From: Candidatus Woesearchaeota archaeon
GTDB lineage: Archaea > Nanobdellota > Nanobdellia > Woesearchaeales > GCA-2686295
Length of the DNA: 14,282 nucleotides
Assembly (NCBI GenBank): GCA_002686295.1
Contig: NZBB01000047.1
Coordinates: 1-14,282 of the forward strand
Direction of reading: 5' to 3'
Shown: piece after piece, positions 6,933-13,909 of the stretch
How the letters are laid out: each line of letters opens with the position of its first letter
How positions within the stretch are numbered: position 1 is the first letter of the stretch
Made by a program: the position numbers and the translations under genes
Notes under the pieces: model-generated
The model's database searches: none
What the model saw: only the letters and a program-made list of their open reading frames with translations
What the model was told of the DNA's origin: nothing

Positions 6933-7552
6933 TGGTTTGGAGTTTTGAATATGCTATTTACAGCTTGGAAAGACTAGGTTTTGCAGATGTCATTCTGCCT
7001 TTTATAATAATATTCACAATAGTATTTGCAGCTCTTCAAAAGTCAAAAATACTTGGTAAAGATAGTAAAAAATTTAACGTTGTTATATCTTTAGTAATGG
7101 GATTATCAGTTGTTATACCTCATGTTTTATGGGGCTCTAATAATCCAAATTATCCTTATCTAGCAAATGGACTTCCTGATGCAGTTATGATAATGAATAG
7201 TGCTCTGCCAAATATTTCATTAGTTATATTGGCAGTTGTTATGGTTATGTTAATATTGGGAATCATCGGGGGGGATGTTAATTTTGCAGGCACAAGCCTT
7301 GGAGGTCTTGCAATCTGGGGTTCCATACTGGGTGTTGCTTTTATATTTATAAGCTCTGCAGGAGTTTTCCAATACGTTCCATGGTGGCTACAATGGATTT
7401 ATGACCCATACATAAAAGAAATGATAATGGTTATATTAGTATTTGGAATAATCATAGGATTCATAACAAAAGAAGACAAACACAAAGGTGAAAAGAAGAT
7501 TAGTGACGCACTGAAAGATTTATCTTCAGGTATATTTGGCGGTAATAAATAA
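6932..7552 (+). CDS. Polytopic membrane protein, second of three tandem paralogues
   Basis: This 206-residue protein repeats the signature of its neighbour at residues 15-42: LGFADVILPF, then FTIVFAALQKSKILG. Hydrophobic helices follow at about 47-67, 95-113, 124-146 and 163-180, separated by a non-cytosolic-looking loop (68-92) rich in Asn, Pro and Tyr, and a Trp-rich segment (PWWLQW, 150-155). The tail (180-206) is Lys-rich and ends in SGIFGGNK. It starts with a TAATG overlap and a GGTGA ribosome site, so its synthesis is coupled to the first paralogue. A run of seven G at 7268-7274 encodes Gly113-Gly114. The function is unknown. Context suggests a subunit of the secretion or filament machine encoded downstream. 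Confidence 0.8.
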   Translation: MVWSFEYAIYSLERLGFADVILPFIIIFTIVFAALQKSKILGKDSKKFNVVISLVMGLSVVIPHVLWGSNNPNYPYLANGLPDAVMIMNSALPNISLVILAVVMVMLILGIIGGDVNFAGTSLGGLAIWGSILGVAFIFISSAGVFQYVPWWLQWIYDPYIKEMIMVILVFGIIIGFITKEDKHKGEKKISDALKDLSSGIFGGNK

Positions 7553-7557
7553 AGAAA

Positions 7558-8142
7558 ATGGCTACATTCCTAGACATAAGTGTACTTGGAAACTTCAGCA
7601 TAATATTTGTTTTCTTATTGATTTTCACAGTAATATTTGCATTTCTTGAATTTAGCAATCCATTTGGAAAAGGACGGAAGGGACTTCATAGTTTAATAGC
7701 TTTATCAATAGCTTTCTTAATTGTAATTTCAGAAGCAGCTGTAATGATGATTAATTTTATGACTCCTTGGTTTTTAGTATTGTTTTTATTCATATTTTTC
7801 ATGTTATTCTCTGTTAGGATTTTTGGAGTGTCAGAAGCAGATACCATTTCTTTAATAAAAAATCCTCAAGTTTATCCATACTTAATAGTTTTTGGAGTGA
7901 TAATTCTGATAGCTAGTTTCGCAACAACATTTGGTCAAATACTTCTAGAACAAGGAACAGGCACAGAACAAGTAGATAAACCAACTATCATTCTTCCAGG
8001 AGATGTAATAGGAGGATCAACTCAAACAACTAGTTTTGGAGAAAATGTTCTTAACACAATTGTCCATCCAAAAGTCTTGGGGATGATAGCAATACTTCTA
8101 GTTGGTATGTTTACTATTACTTTCCTAACAAAACTAACTTAA
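7558..8142 (+). CDS. Polytopic membrane protein, third of three tandem paralogues
   Basis: This 194-residue protein starts 5 bp after the second paralogue. The shared N-terminal signature is present but diverged at residues 10-37: LGNFSIIFVF, then LIFTVIFAFLE, ending in NPFG. Helices run at about 13-30, 45-65, 70-86, 106-126 and 172-190. A loop of about 45 residues (127-171), rich in Thr, Gly and acidic or amide residues, separates the last two helices and is probably outside the membrane. Unlike the other two it lacks a long charged tail. A weak GGCGGT lies 14 nt upstream of the ATG. It ends 3 bp from the convergent coiled-coil gene. The differences between the three suggest distinct subunits of one assembly, not interchangeable copies, but this is inference. 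Confidence 0.78.
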   Translation: MATFLDISVLGNFSIIFVFLLIFTVIFAFLEFSNPFGKGRKGLHSLIALSIAFLIVISEAAVMMINFMTPWFLVLFLFIFFMLFSVRIFGVSEADTISLIKNPQVYPYLIVFGVIILIASFATTFGQILLEQGTGTEQVDKPTIILPGDVIGGSTQTTSFGENVLNTIVHPKVLGMIAILLVGMFTITFLTKLT

Positions 8143-8145
8143 TTT

Positions 8146-8805
8146 TTATTTCTTAGAATTCTTCTTAAAAGTATCTGCAACTCTAGAAAGCTCAGACACA
8201 TTATCTGTGAAAACAGGCAATACTTTTGAAAAAACTTTCTCCATTGCTTTAACTTCTGCTCCAACCAGTAATATATTCTTGTCATACTCACCTATCTTTC
8301 CAAGAACTCCTTCCTGAAGCTTATCAAAATCATCTTTTAATCCTTTTAAATCCTGCTCTATAGAACTAATTTTTGCATCAATCTTATTCTTCCAATCTAT
8401 TATTGCATTTATATCAGATACCAAATCATTCCATTTCTCCTCTATAACTGACTCGACCAGCTCTTCAACATTTGGTGATTGTTGATATTCCGGAACTGCT
8501 GAAGGAGCTTCCTGCGGTTGTTTAAATGAAGTTCGAGAATAATCTTGGGTTTCTGGTTGTAGTTGTTTAGGACTTTGAGATTCTTCAAGTTTTTGCTCCT
8601 GTTGAATTTCTGCTGAAGAAACATTATTTACAGCAGGAGTTGAATCTGCCTGATTCATAGCTTCAAATATGCTTGCAGAAGAATAACCATCTCTCTGCAA
8701 AGTTTGAATAATACGATTATTATCCAAACCCTGTTCACGCATTGATGCCACTTGAGATGTTGGAATCCCTGTTTTTTCCGGTTTCTTAGTTGAAAACAAG
8801 CCCAT
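8146..8805 (-). CDS. Coiled-coil protein with N-terminal UBA-like helical motif, possible ArlC/D/E-like scaffold
   Basis: I place the start at ATG 8803-8805 (219 residues, MGLFSTKKPEK), not at the in-frame ATG 8883. The longer version would overlap the upstream gene by 38 bases and would contain this gene's own TATA box inside its coding region. Residues 17-53 form a compact helical motif (VASMREQGLDNNRIIQTLQR, then GYSSASIFEAM) that resembles UBA/CUE-type three-helix domains. Residues 55-112 are a Gln/Ser/Pro-rich linker. Residues 113-215 are a long amphipathic coiled coil (INAIIDWKNKIDAKISSIEQ; LKGLKDDFDKLQ). No membrane segment is present, so it is soluble and cytosolic. Cytosolic coiled-coil ArlC/D/E proteins accompany the archaellum ATPase and platform. 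This protein occupies a comparable place, but I see no clear ArlD/E sequence match. Confidence 0.78.
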   Translation of the reverse strand: MGLFSTKKPEKTGIPTSQVASMREQGLDNNRIIQTLQRDGYSSASIFEAMNQADSTPAVNNVSSAEIQQEQKLEESQSPKQLQPETQDYSRTSFKQPQEAPSAVPEYQQSPNVEELVESVIEEKWNDLVSDINAIIDWKNKIDAKISSIEQDLKGLKDDFDKLQEGVLGKIGEYDKNILLVGAEVKAMEKVFSKVLPVFTDNVSELSRVADTFKKNSKK

Positions 8806-8830
8806 TTTATCTTTTTTATATACTTTTGAG

Positions 8831-8839
8831 TCTATATAA
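8831..8839 (-). promoter_or_regulatory. TATA box of the 219-residue coiled-coil gene
   Basis: TTATATAGA on the minus strand, centred 30 bp before the ATG at 8805, sits in the 40-bp gap after the upstream coiled-coil gene's stop at 8846. It supports the shorter reading of the downstream gene with a nearly leaderless mRNA. Confidence 0.55.
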
Positions 8840-8845
8840 ATCTTT

Positions 8846-9232
8846 TTATTTAATGTGTTTTTTGAGTTCTTCTCTGGTAACAAAGTTCATTGGTTGCCAC
8901 ATATCAACATATTTCTCTACAACCTTTAAATCTGTCTGCTTAACTGATTTCTTTAATTCAGAAGACATCAACGAAAGATTATCATTTATCTCGCTAACAA
9001 TTCTTTTTAACTCTAAAAACTCTTGATTCAGAGCTTTTAACTCAGTTCTAATATCTTTTTCAAAATCCAACAAACTTTCATCAGTCATCTGAATTTTCTT
9101 CCTAATATTGGAGTATCTTTCTTCCACAACTCTTAATCTCGAACCTACACTGGTAACATTCTTAGAAACTGTTTCAAAGGGAGTCTCTCTTTTCTTTTCA
9201 TTCTTTTGTTCGGTTAAGAAATTCTCTGCCAT
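8846..9232 (-). CDS. Short coiled-coil protein, possible ArlC/D/E-like scaffold
   Basis: The 128-residue soluble protein is charged and almost entirely heptad-patterned between about residues 22 and 105 (VGSRLRVVEERYSNIRKKI; LKALNQEFLELKRIVSEI). It ends with a distinct non-coiled motif: VEKYVDMWQPMNFVTREE (residues 105-122), with aromatic and Pro residues that look like a docking peptide. It is divergent from the ATPase gene with about 70 bp between their starts, and lies upstream of the other coiled-coil gene on the same strand. Coiled-coil Arl proteins that form a cytosolic ring around the archaellum motor are the closest functional analogy; the motif is not enough for me to assign that family. 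No membrane segment or signal peptide is present. Confidence 0.75.
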   Translation of the reverse strand: MAENFLTEQKNEKKRETPFETVSKNVTSVGSRLRVVEERYSNIRKKIQMTDESLLDFEKDIRTELKALNQEFLELKRIVSEINDNLSLMSSELKKSVKQTDLKVVEKYVDMWQPMNFVTREELKKHIK

Positions 9233-9302
9233 ATTATAAAAAAGTTTATATAATTCAGGATACTAAGCAAATAATATAAATTTTTCGGCATGAGGTATAA
9301 TA
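9233..9302. promoter_or_regulatory. Divergent promoter region between the coiled-coil gene and the ATPase gene
   Basis: This AT-rich stretch holds two near-palindromic TATA-like elements: TTTATATAATT at 9245-9255 and AATATAAATTT at 9273-9283. Either could be read on both strands. On the plus strand, the first would start an mRNA near 9275 with a leader of about 28 nt that includes the GAGGT site. On the minus strand, the second would start near 9250, about 18 nt before the ATG at 9232. A shared region would coordinate scaffold and motor expression. Confidence 0.5.
9292..9296 (+). promoter_or_regulatory. Ribosome binding site supporting the TTG start of the ATPase
   Basis: GAGGT lies 6 nt before TTG 9303-9305. 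An in-frame stop (TGA at 9291-9293) overlaps the site, so no upstream start exists, and no in-frame ATG follows for over 30 codons. This makes TTG the best start. Confidence 0.65.
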
Positions 9303-11594
9303 TTGACAGAAGAAGCATTCTCTTATGAGACTTTGAGACAAGGCGAAGATAAGGTATTGAGCATAAATTGTGAAAAAGTCACTAGAGCTCCATCTATAGA
9401 AGATGACGAAATTTATATGGCAAAGACCGCAGAGTTCCTCATAGAGAATCCTGGAACTACAAAAATCGTGTTCTCACAAAAAAGATCTTATGAATATGAT
9501 TATCCGCAGACATCTATGCTTACAGAAATCGCCCACTTGTATAATGAGCTTGTAAAGAATAAGGGCTTGTTCAGCTACGATACATTTAAACAATACGATG
9601 AAGGAGGTATGCAATCATCCAAATATAACATTATAAGAAACACTATTTTTAATCTATTAAAGAAAGATCCAATTGGGTGTTATGTCACAATAAAAAGACT
9701 TCTTAGAAAAGAAAACATCTTGCTTGACAAGAGTGTTGACAAAAAAAGCGTTTCAGCCCATAAAAAATATTTGCAACTACTAGAATATTTGCTTAAATTA
9801 CTTGAAAATACTAAATTAATAACCGTTCTTAAACCATTCACTCCGGGACATAAAATAGGTTCAAGAGATATTTACAGAAAGGTTTTTGGACCTACTATAA
9901 AGCCAGATTTTATGTTTACAAGATTAATGGCCACTTACCCAAAAGGAGCTGTTGAACTTGATAATTACAATGTCGGAGATTCTGAAATAATTATTTTTGA
10001 ATTACCAGATACAATTCAATATCTTTATCATATAACACCTCCTGAATTTAAACTCGACGAAGACAAATATGAAATATTGGATCTTGCAAGAAACATCATG
10101 ACAGAGCATAAGCCTGAAAAACAAGACTTTGTAGATCCTGAAAGAATGAGAGAGGTATTCTACAATGTTGGTCATGACTTAATTGAAGAACTAGCAAATT
10201 ATAGAAACCTCAAACTAAGCTTAAAAGAAGTTGATGAATTAACTCATATACTAATACGGTATACTGTTGGTTTTGGATTAATTGAAGTACTATTGAATGA
10301 TGAGAAAGTTCAGGATATAACCATCAACAGTCCAATGGGCCAAATACCAATGTTCATAGTTCATCAAGATTTTAGCGATTGCAAAACAAATATTTTGCCA
10401 ACAATAAATGACGGCGAATCTTGGGCTACGAAACTAAGGTTAATATCTGGCAGACCATTAGATGAAGCAAATCCTATTCTAGATACGGAGATAGAGATTC
10501 CAAGAGTTGCAAATGCAAGAGTTGGAGTTATTGGCCCGCCACTTAATCCTTCTGGAACTGCTTATGCTTTTAGAAGGCACAGAGATAAACCATGGACTCT
10601 ACCATTATTTATAAAAACAGGTATGCTTAGTCCTATGGCTGCAGGTGTATTAAGTTTTCTAATTGACGGAAGTAGAACAATGCTTATTGCAGGAACAAGA
10701 AGTGCCGGAAAAACTTCTCTATTGGGCTCTTTAATGGTTGAAATCATGAGAAAATACAGGATAATAACAATTGAAGACACCTTAGAGCTTCCAACAAATT
10801 CTCTCAGAAAACTCGGATACAATATTCAACCTATGAAAGTTGCATCTGCATTAACAAAAGGGGGAACAGAAGTTCCTGCAGATGAGGGTATAAGAACAAC
10901 TCTAAGACTTGGAGACTCATCACTCATAGTTGGAGAAGTTAGAAGCACCGAAGCCAGAGCACTATATGAAGCAATGAGAGTTGGCGCCTTAGCAAATGTT
11001 GTTGCAGGAACAATACATGGAGATAGTCCTTATGGTGTTTTTGACAGAGTTGTTAATGATTTAGAAGTTCCAAGAACCAGCTTTAAAGCAACAGATATAA
11101 TAGTTGTTGCAAACCCTGTAAAAAGTGCTGACGGCATGCATAGATGGAGACGAGTAACTCAAATAACAGAAATAAGAAAACAATGGGAAGACGATCCTAT
11201 GTTAGAGGGTGGTTTTGTTGATTTATTAAAATATAACTCAAAAACTGATCAGCTTGAACCAACAGATGAGCTTATAAACGGCGAATCAGATATTCTAAAA
11301 GCAATAGCTGGAAACGTAAAGGAATGGGCAGGTGATTGGGATGCTGTATGGGATAATATTTTATTGAGAACAAAAATTAAAGAAACAATTGTTAAAATTT
11401 CTGAAAAAAAAAAAAATAATGAATTATTAGAAGCACCATTTGTTATTAAATGTAATGATGAGTTTCACAAAATCAGCGATCATGTAAAAGACAAAACAGG
11501 AGAACTTGATTCTAAAAAGATTTTTTTCGAGTGGAATGAATGGTTAAAAAAAGAGGTTCGAAAACACAATATAAAAAATGAACGACTTGGATGA
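9303..11594 (+). CDS. Type II/IV secretion-type ATPase of the GspE/TadA/ArlI superfamily, long form
   Basis: This 763-residue cytosolic motor ATPase would power filament assembly or secretion by acting on the T2SF platform protein encoded next. The N2 subdomain signature FGLIEVLLNDEKVQDITINS lies at about 324-343. The catalytic domain has Walker A GTRSAGKT (464-471), an Asp box IEDTLELP (E491, D492), Walker B ending SSLIVGEVR with E545, and a His box TIHGD with H572. Walker A has Arg-Ser-Ala where the family commonly has Thr-Gly-Ser. ArlI and archaeal TadA proteins are mostly about 500-550 residues, so the first 230 or so residues and the last 130 are extensions of unknown role. The start is TTG with a GAGGT site. 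The 3' end overlaps the platform gene by 17 bp. A run of 13 A encodes E701-K704. A role in archaellum-type rotation cannot be separated from pilus assembly here. Confidence 0.92.
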   Translation: MTEEAFSYETLRQGEDKVLSINCEKVTRAPSIEDDEIYMAKTAEFLIENPGTTKIVFSQKRSYEYDYPQTSMLTEIAHLYNELVKNKGLFSYDTFKQYDEGGMQSSKYNIIRNTIFNLLKKDPIGCYVTIKRLLRKENILLDKSVDKKSVSAHKKYLQLLEYLLKLLENTKLITVLKPFTPGHKIGSRDIYRKVFGPTIKPDFMFTRLMATYPKGAVELDNYNVGDSEIIIFELPDTIQYLYHITPPEFKLDEDKYEILDLARNIMTEHKPEKQDFVDPERMREVFYNVGHDLIEELANYRNLKLSLKEVDELTHILIRYTVGFGLIEVLLNDEKVQDITINSPMGQIPMFIVHQDFSDCKTNILPTINDGESWATKLRLISGRPLDEANPILDTEIEIPRVANARVGVIGPPLNPSGTAYAFRRHRDKPWTLPLFIKTGMLSPMAAGVLSFLIDGSRTMLIAGTRSAGKTSLLGSLMVEIMRKYRIITIEDTLELPTNSLRKLGYNIQPMKVASALTKGGTEVPADEGIRTTLRLGDSSLIVGEVRSTEARALYEAMRVGALANVVAGTIHGDSPYGVFDRVVNDLEVPRTSFKATDIIVVANPVKSADGMHRWRRVTQITEIRKQWEDDPMLEGGFVDLLKYNSKTDQLEPTDELINGESDILKAIAGNVKEWAGDWDAVWDNILLRTKIKETIVKISEKKKNNELLEAPFVIKCNDEFHKISDHVKDKTGELDSKKIFFEWNEWLKKEVRKHNIKNERLG
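11404..11416 (+). repeat. Run of 13 A within the ATPase gene
   Basis: The run spans the Glu701 codon, three Lys codons and the start of an Asn codon. Insertion or loss of one A would reach a stop within about five codons in either case, removing the last 60 or so residues but leaving the catalytic domain intact. Confidence 0.9.
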
Positions 11595-13779
11595 ATTTAA
11601 AGATAAATATAAAGCAAGGATCAGATCAGGTTTAAGAGATGATAATCTTAATCCAATAAATACTAGAGATTATGAAACATTCAAAAAAGAATATATTCCT
11701 AAACATTTATCATTTTATGAAAAAGCATGCAATTTCTCTGAGAAAATATTTAAAATTAAGCCTGACAAAAAAAAGATTCCTGAATATCAAGAATCTATAG
11801 ATATATGTCATCTTAATATCACACCAACTGGTGCTGCTAGTTTTCCAATAACTGTTTTCATGTTTTTTCTCTTGACAGGATTAATAATTGGTTTTCTAAT
11901 TCCTTTCTTGTTTGCTAGCGAACCAAGTTTTTTTCTGATAATAATATTGATATTAGTTGGTATAGGTTTAATGATTCCGCTTGGCAATCTTCCTTTTTTC
12001 TTAGCCAATAATTGGCGTATGAAATCAAGCAATCAAATGGTTCTATGTATTTTTTACATAGTAACTTATATGAGACATACATCTAACTTAGAGTTGGGAA
12101 TTGATTTTGCAGCAGAACATTTAAGTCCACCTCTTTCAATAGATCTTAAAAAAATTATTTGGAATATAGAGACTGAAAAATTTCATTCTATAAAGGAATC
12201 TCTTGACAACTATTTACAAACATGGCGCAAATGGAACATGGAGTTTATTGAAAGCATACACTTAATTGAATCATCTCTATACGAACCTTCTGAATCAAGG
12301 AGGATTGATGCATTAGATAAATCCTTGAAATTAATGCTCGAAGAAACTTATGAGAAAATGCTTCATTATGCTCAAAACCTAAAATCACCTATTACAACAC
12401 TCCACATGATGGGCATAATTCTACCAATTCTGGGATTAGTTATTCTGCCTTTAGTTGTTAGTTTTATGCCAGAAGTAAAATGGTTTCACTTATTTACATT
12501 TTATAATGTTATTTTACCTATCGGAGTTTTTTATCTTGGAAAAAGAATTCTTTCAAGCAGACCTACAGGTTATGGCGAATCAGATATATCAGAAAATAGT
12601 AAAGAGTTGAAAAAGTATAAGAATATATTGATAAATCTTGGTGGTTTTGAAATAAAGATTCATCCAATATTTGTATCAATAATAATATTAGTAGTTTTTT
12701 TATTAATTGGATTTTCTCCATTATTAATACACATAGTTATGCCTGAATTTGATTGTAGCATAGGTGAAAAAACTCTTTGTATGAATTCTTTGACACATTC
12801 AAATGCAAAGTTTTACTTGTTAGGATACAGACCTGAGATAATTGAAGGTTCACCAACAGGCAAAATCATGGGTCCTTATGGATTGGGAGCAACATTACTC
12901 AGTCTTGCAATTCCTTTAGGAATTGGCTTTAGCATAGGAATGTATTTTAAGCTTCGTTCTAAAAACGTTATAAAAATTCGTGAAAAAGCTCATAAATTAG
13001 AGCAAGAATTCTCCTCTGCTATGTTTCAGTTGGGAAATAGACTTGGTGACGGATTACCTGCAGAATTAGCTTTCAGCAAAGTTTCTGATGTCATGGAAGG
13101 AACTATTTCTGGAAAGTTTTTTGACGCTGTAAGCAACAACATTACAAAGCTAGGGTTTAGCGTTGAACAAGCAATCTTTGATTCTGAAAAAGGAGTCATA
13201 AATTATTTTCCATCACCGATAATTGAGAGTTCTATGAAAGTTTTAGTAGAGAGTAGCAAGAAAGGACCAATAGTTGCTAGCAACGCACTTATTAATGTTT
13301 CAAATTACATAAAAGAGATGCACAGAGTAGACGAAAGATTAAAAGATTTGATGGCAGATGTTATTAGCAGTATGAAATCACAAATTTCATTCTTAACACC
13401 CGCAATTTCAGGAATAGTAATAGGAATAACCAGTATGATAACAGCTATTCTCGGAAGTTTAGGAGAAAGACTTGGAGATTTAGCATCACAAACAGAAGGT
13501 GTTGGAGGAGCAGGCATTATGTCTATGTTTGGAACTGGTGTGCCAACATTTTTTTTCCAGGCAATTGTGGGTTTATACGTTGTTCAAATAGTTTTTATTT
13601 TAACAATTTTAATAAATGGTATACAAAATGGAGTTGATAAACTAAATGAACGATTCTTAATAGGAAGAAACTTGATAAGAGCATCAATAACTTATTCTAT
13701 AATCTCATTTGTTGTAATTATGCTCTTCAATATTATAGCCGGATCAATACTAGGTTCTGTCACTCAAAGTTTAGTTTAG
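11578..13779 (+). CDS. Membrane platform protein with two T2SF domains (TadC/ArlJ/GspF type)
   Basis: This 733-residue inner platform protein should anchor the filament or pseudopilus and engage the ATPase. About nine membrane helices are visible (roughly 92-113, 118-142, 276-297, 305-322, 362-387, 436-459, 604-627, 655-680, 698-724). Two cytosolic helical T2SF domains fall at about 145-272 and 462-600, for example RHTSNLELGIDFAAEHL and QLGNRLGDGLPAELAF. The architecture is an in-line duplication, like archaeal TadC-type and ArlJ proteins. A non-cytosolic loop at about 389-433 carries Cys393 and Cys401, which could form a disulfide. The N-terminal 80 residues are soluble and charged. The ATG lies inside the ATPase gene (17-bp overlap) and the next in-frame ATG is far inside the first helix, so this start is preferred. 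A GAGGT sits 21 nt upstream, rather far to act as its ribosome site. Confidence 0.9.
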   Translation: MNDLDEFKDKYKARIRSGLRDDNLNPINTRDYETFKKEYIPKHLSFYEKACNFSEKIFKIKPDKKKIPEYQESIDICHLNITPTGAASFPITVFMFFLLTGLIIGFLIPFLFASEPSFFLIIILILVGIGLMIPLGNLPFFLANNWRMKSSNQMVLCIFYIVTYMRHTSNLELGIDFAAEHLSPPLSIDLKKIIWNIETEKFHSIKESLDNYLQTWRKWNMEFIESIHLIESSLYEPSESRRIDALDKSLKLMLEETYEKMLHYAQNLKSPITTLHMMGIILPILGLVILPLVVSFMPEVKWFHLFTFYNVILPIGVFYLGKRILSSRPTGYGESDISENSKELKKYKNILINLGGFEIKIHPIFVSIIILVVFLLIGFSPLLIHIVMPEFDCSIGEKTLCMNSLTHSNAKFYLLGYRPEIIEGSPTGKIMGPYGLGATLLSLAIPLGIGFSIGMYFKLRSKNVIKIREKAHKLEQEFSSAMFQLGNRLGDGLPAELAFSKVSDVMEGTISGKFFDAVSNNITKLGFSVEQAIFDSEKGVINYFPSPIIESSMKVLVESSKKGPIVASNALINVSNYIKEMHRVDERLKDLMADVISSMKSQISFLTPAISGIVIGITSMITAILGSLGERLGDLASQTEGVGGAGIMSMFGTGVPTFFFQAIVGLYVVQIVFILTILINGIQNGVDKLNERFLIGRNLIRASITYSIISFVVIMLFNIIAGSILGSVTQSLV

Positions 13780-13787
13780 AAAAAATA

Positions 13788-13899
13788 TGGGGATGCTGGG
13801 ATTTGAACCCAGGACAACTAGATCTTCAGTCTAGTGCTCTTTCCTGCCACATATAAACTACTATTACTATATTGCAGTCCCAGTCTGAGCTACATCCCC
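13788..13899 (-). tRNA. tRNA-Phe (anticodon GAA) with a large D-loop insertion
   Basis: On the minus strand the cloverleaf is complete: acceptor GGGGATG/CATCCCC, D stem GCTC/GAGC, anticodon stem CTAGA/TCTAG around loop CTGAAGA (anticodon GAA, G37), variable TTGTC, T arm CTGGG-TTCAAAT-CCCAG, and discriminator A73. CCA is not encoded. The anticodon, G37 and A73 all agree with tRNA-Phe. Between the D-stem halves there are 47 nt where about 10 are expected, so some 37 nt must be spliced out. The gene starts 10 bp after the stop of the OB-fold gene and may share its transcript. A short T-run follows the 3' end at 13781-13786 (TATTTTT on the minus strand), converging on the platform gene. Confidence 0.92.
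13843..13879 (-). other. Probable tRNA intron in the D-loop of tRNA-Phe
   Basis: Removing these 37 nt leaves a standard 10-nt D-loop AGACTGGAAA, with A14, G18, G19 and A21. The exact ends may shift by one or two bases. The insertion folds as a stem (CTGC/GCAG plus ATATA/TATAT). A canonical bulge-helix-bulge is not obvious: a relaxed form pairing exon CTG with intron CAG, with bulges of GGG and GAA, would put both cuts after a GG pair and give this D-loop. Confidence 0.62.
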
Positions 13900-13909
13900 A
13901 AGGATAGTT

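Noticed and set aside
7268..7274. Seven-G run in the second membrane protein as a frameshift or sequencing error
   Set aside because: The frame continues on both sides with the expected membrane helices and no shift in codon character, so the gene is read as intact.
8806..8883. Longer version of the 219-residue coiled-coil protein starting at the ATG 8883
   Set aside because: It would overlap the upstream gene's coding end, bury a good TATA box inside the gene and add a Lys/Tyr-rich stretch unlike the rest. The MGLF start at 8805 fits the promoter.
9290..9320. ATG at 9290 as the ATPase start
   Set aside because: It is in a different frame from the ATPase; the in-frame TTG with a GAGGT site at 6 nt is better.
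13847..13878. Canonical bulge-helix-bulge built on the CTGC/GCAG and ATATA/TATAT stems of the tRNA insertion
   Set aside because: Cutting at the bulges of that structure would leave a D-loop far too long. Only a relaxed pairing nearer the D stem gives a normal tRNA.
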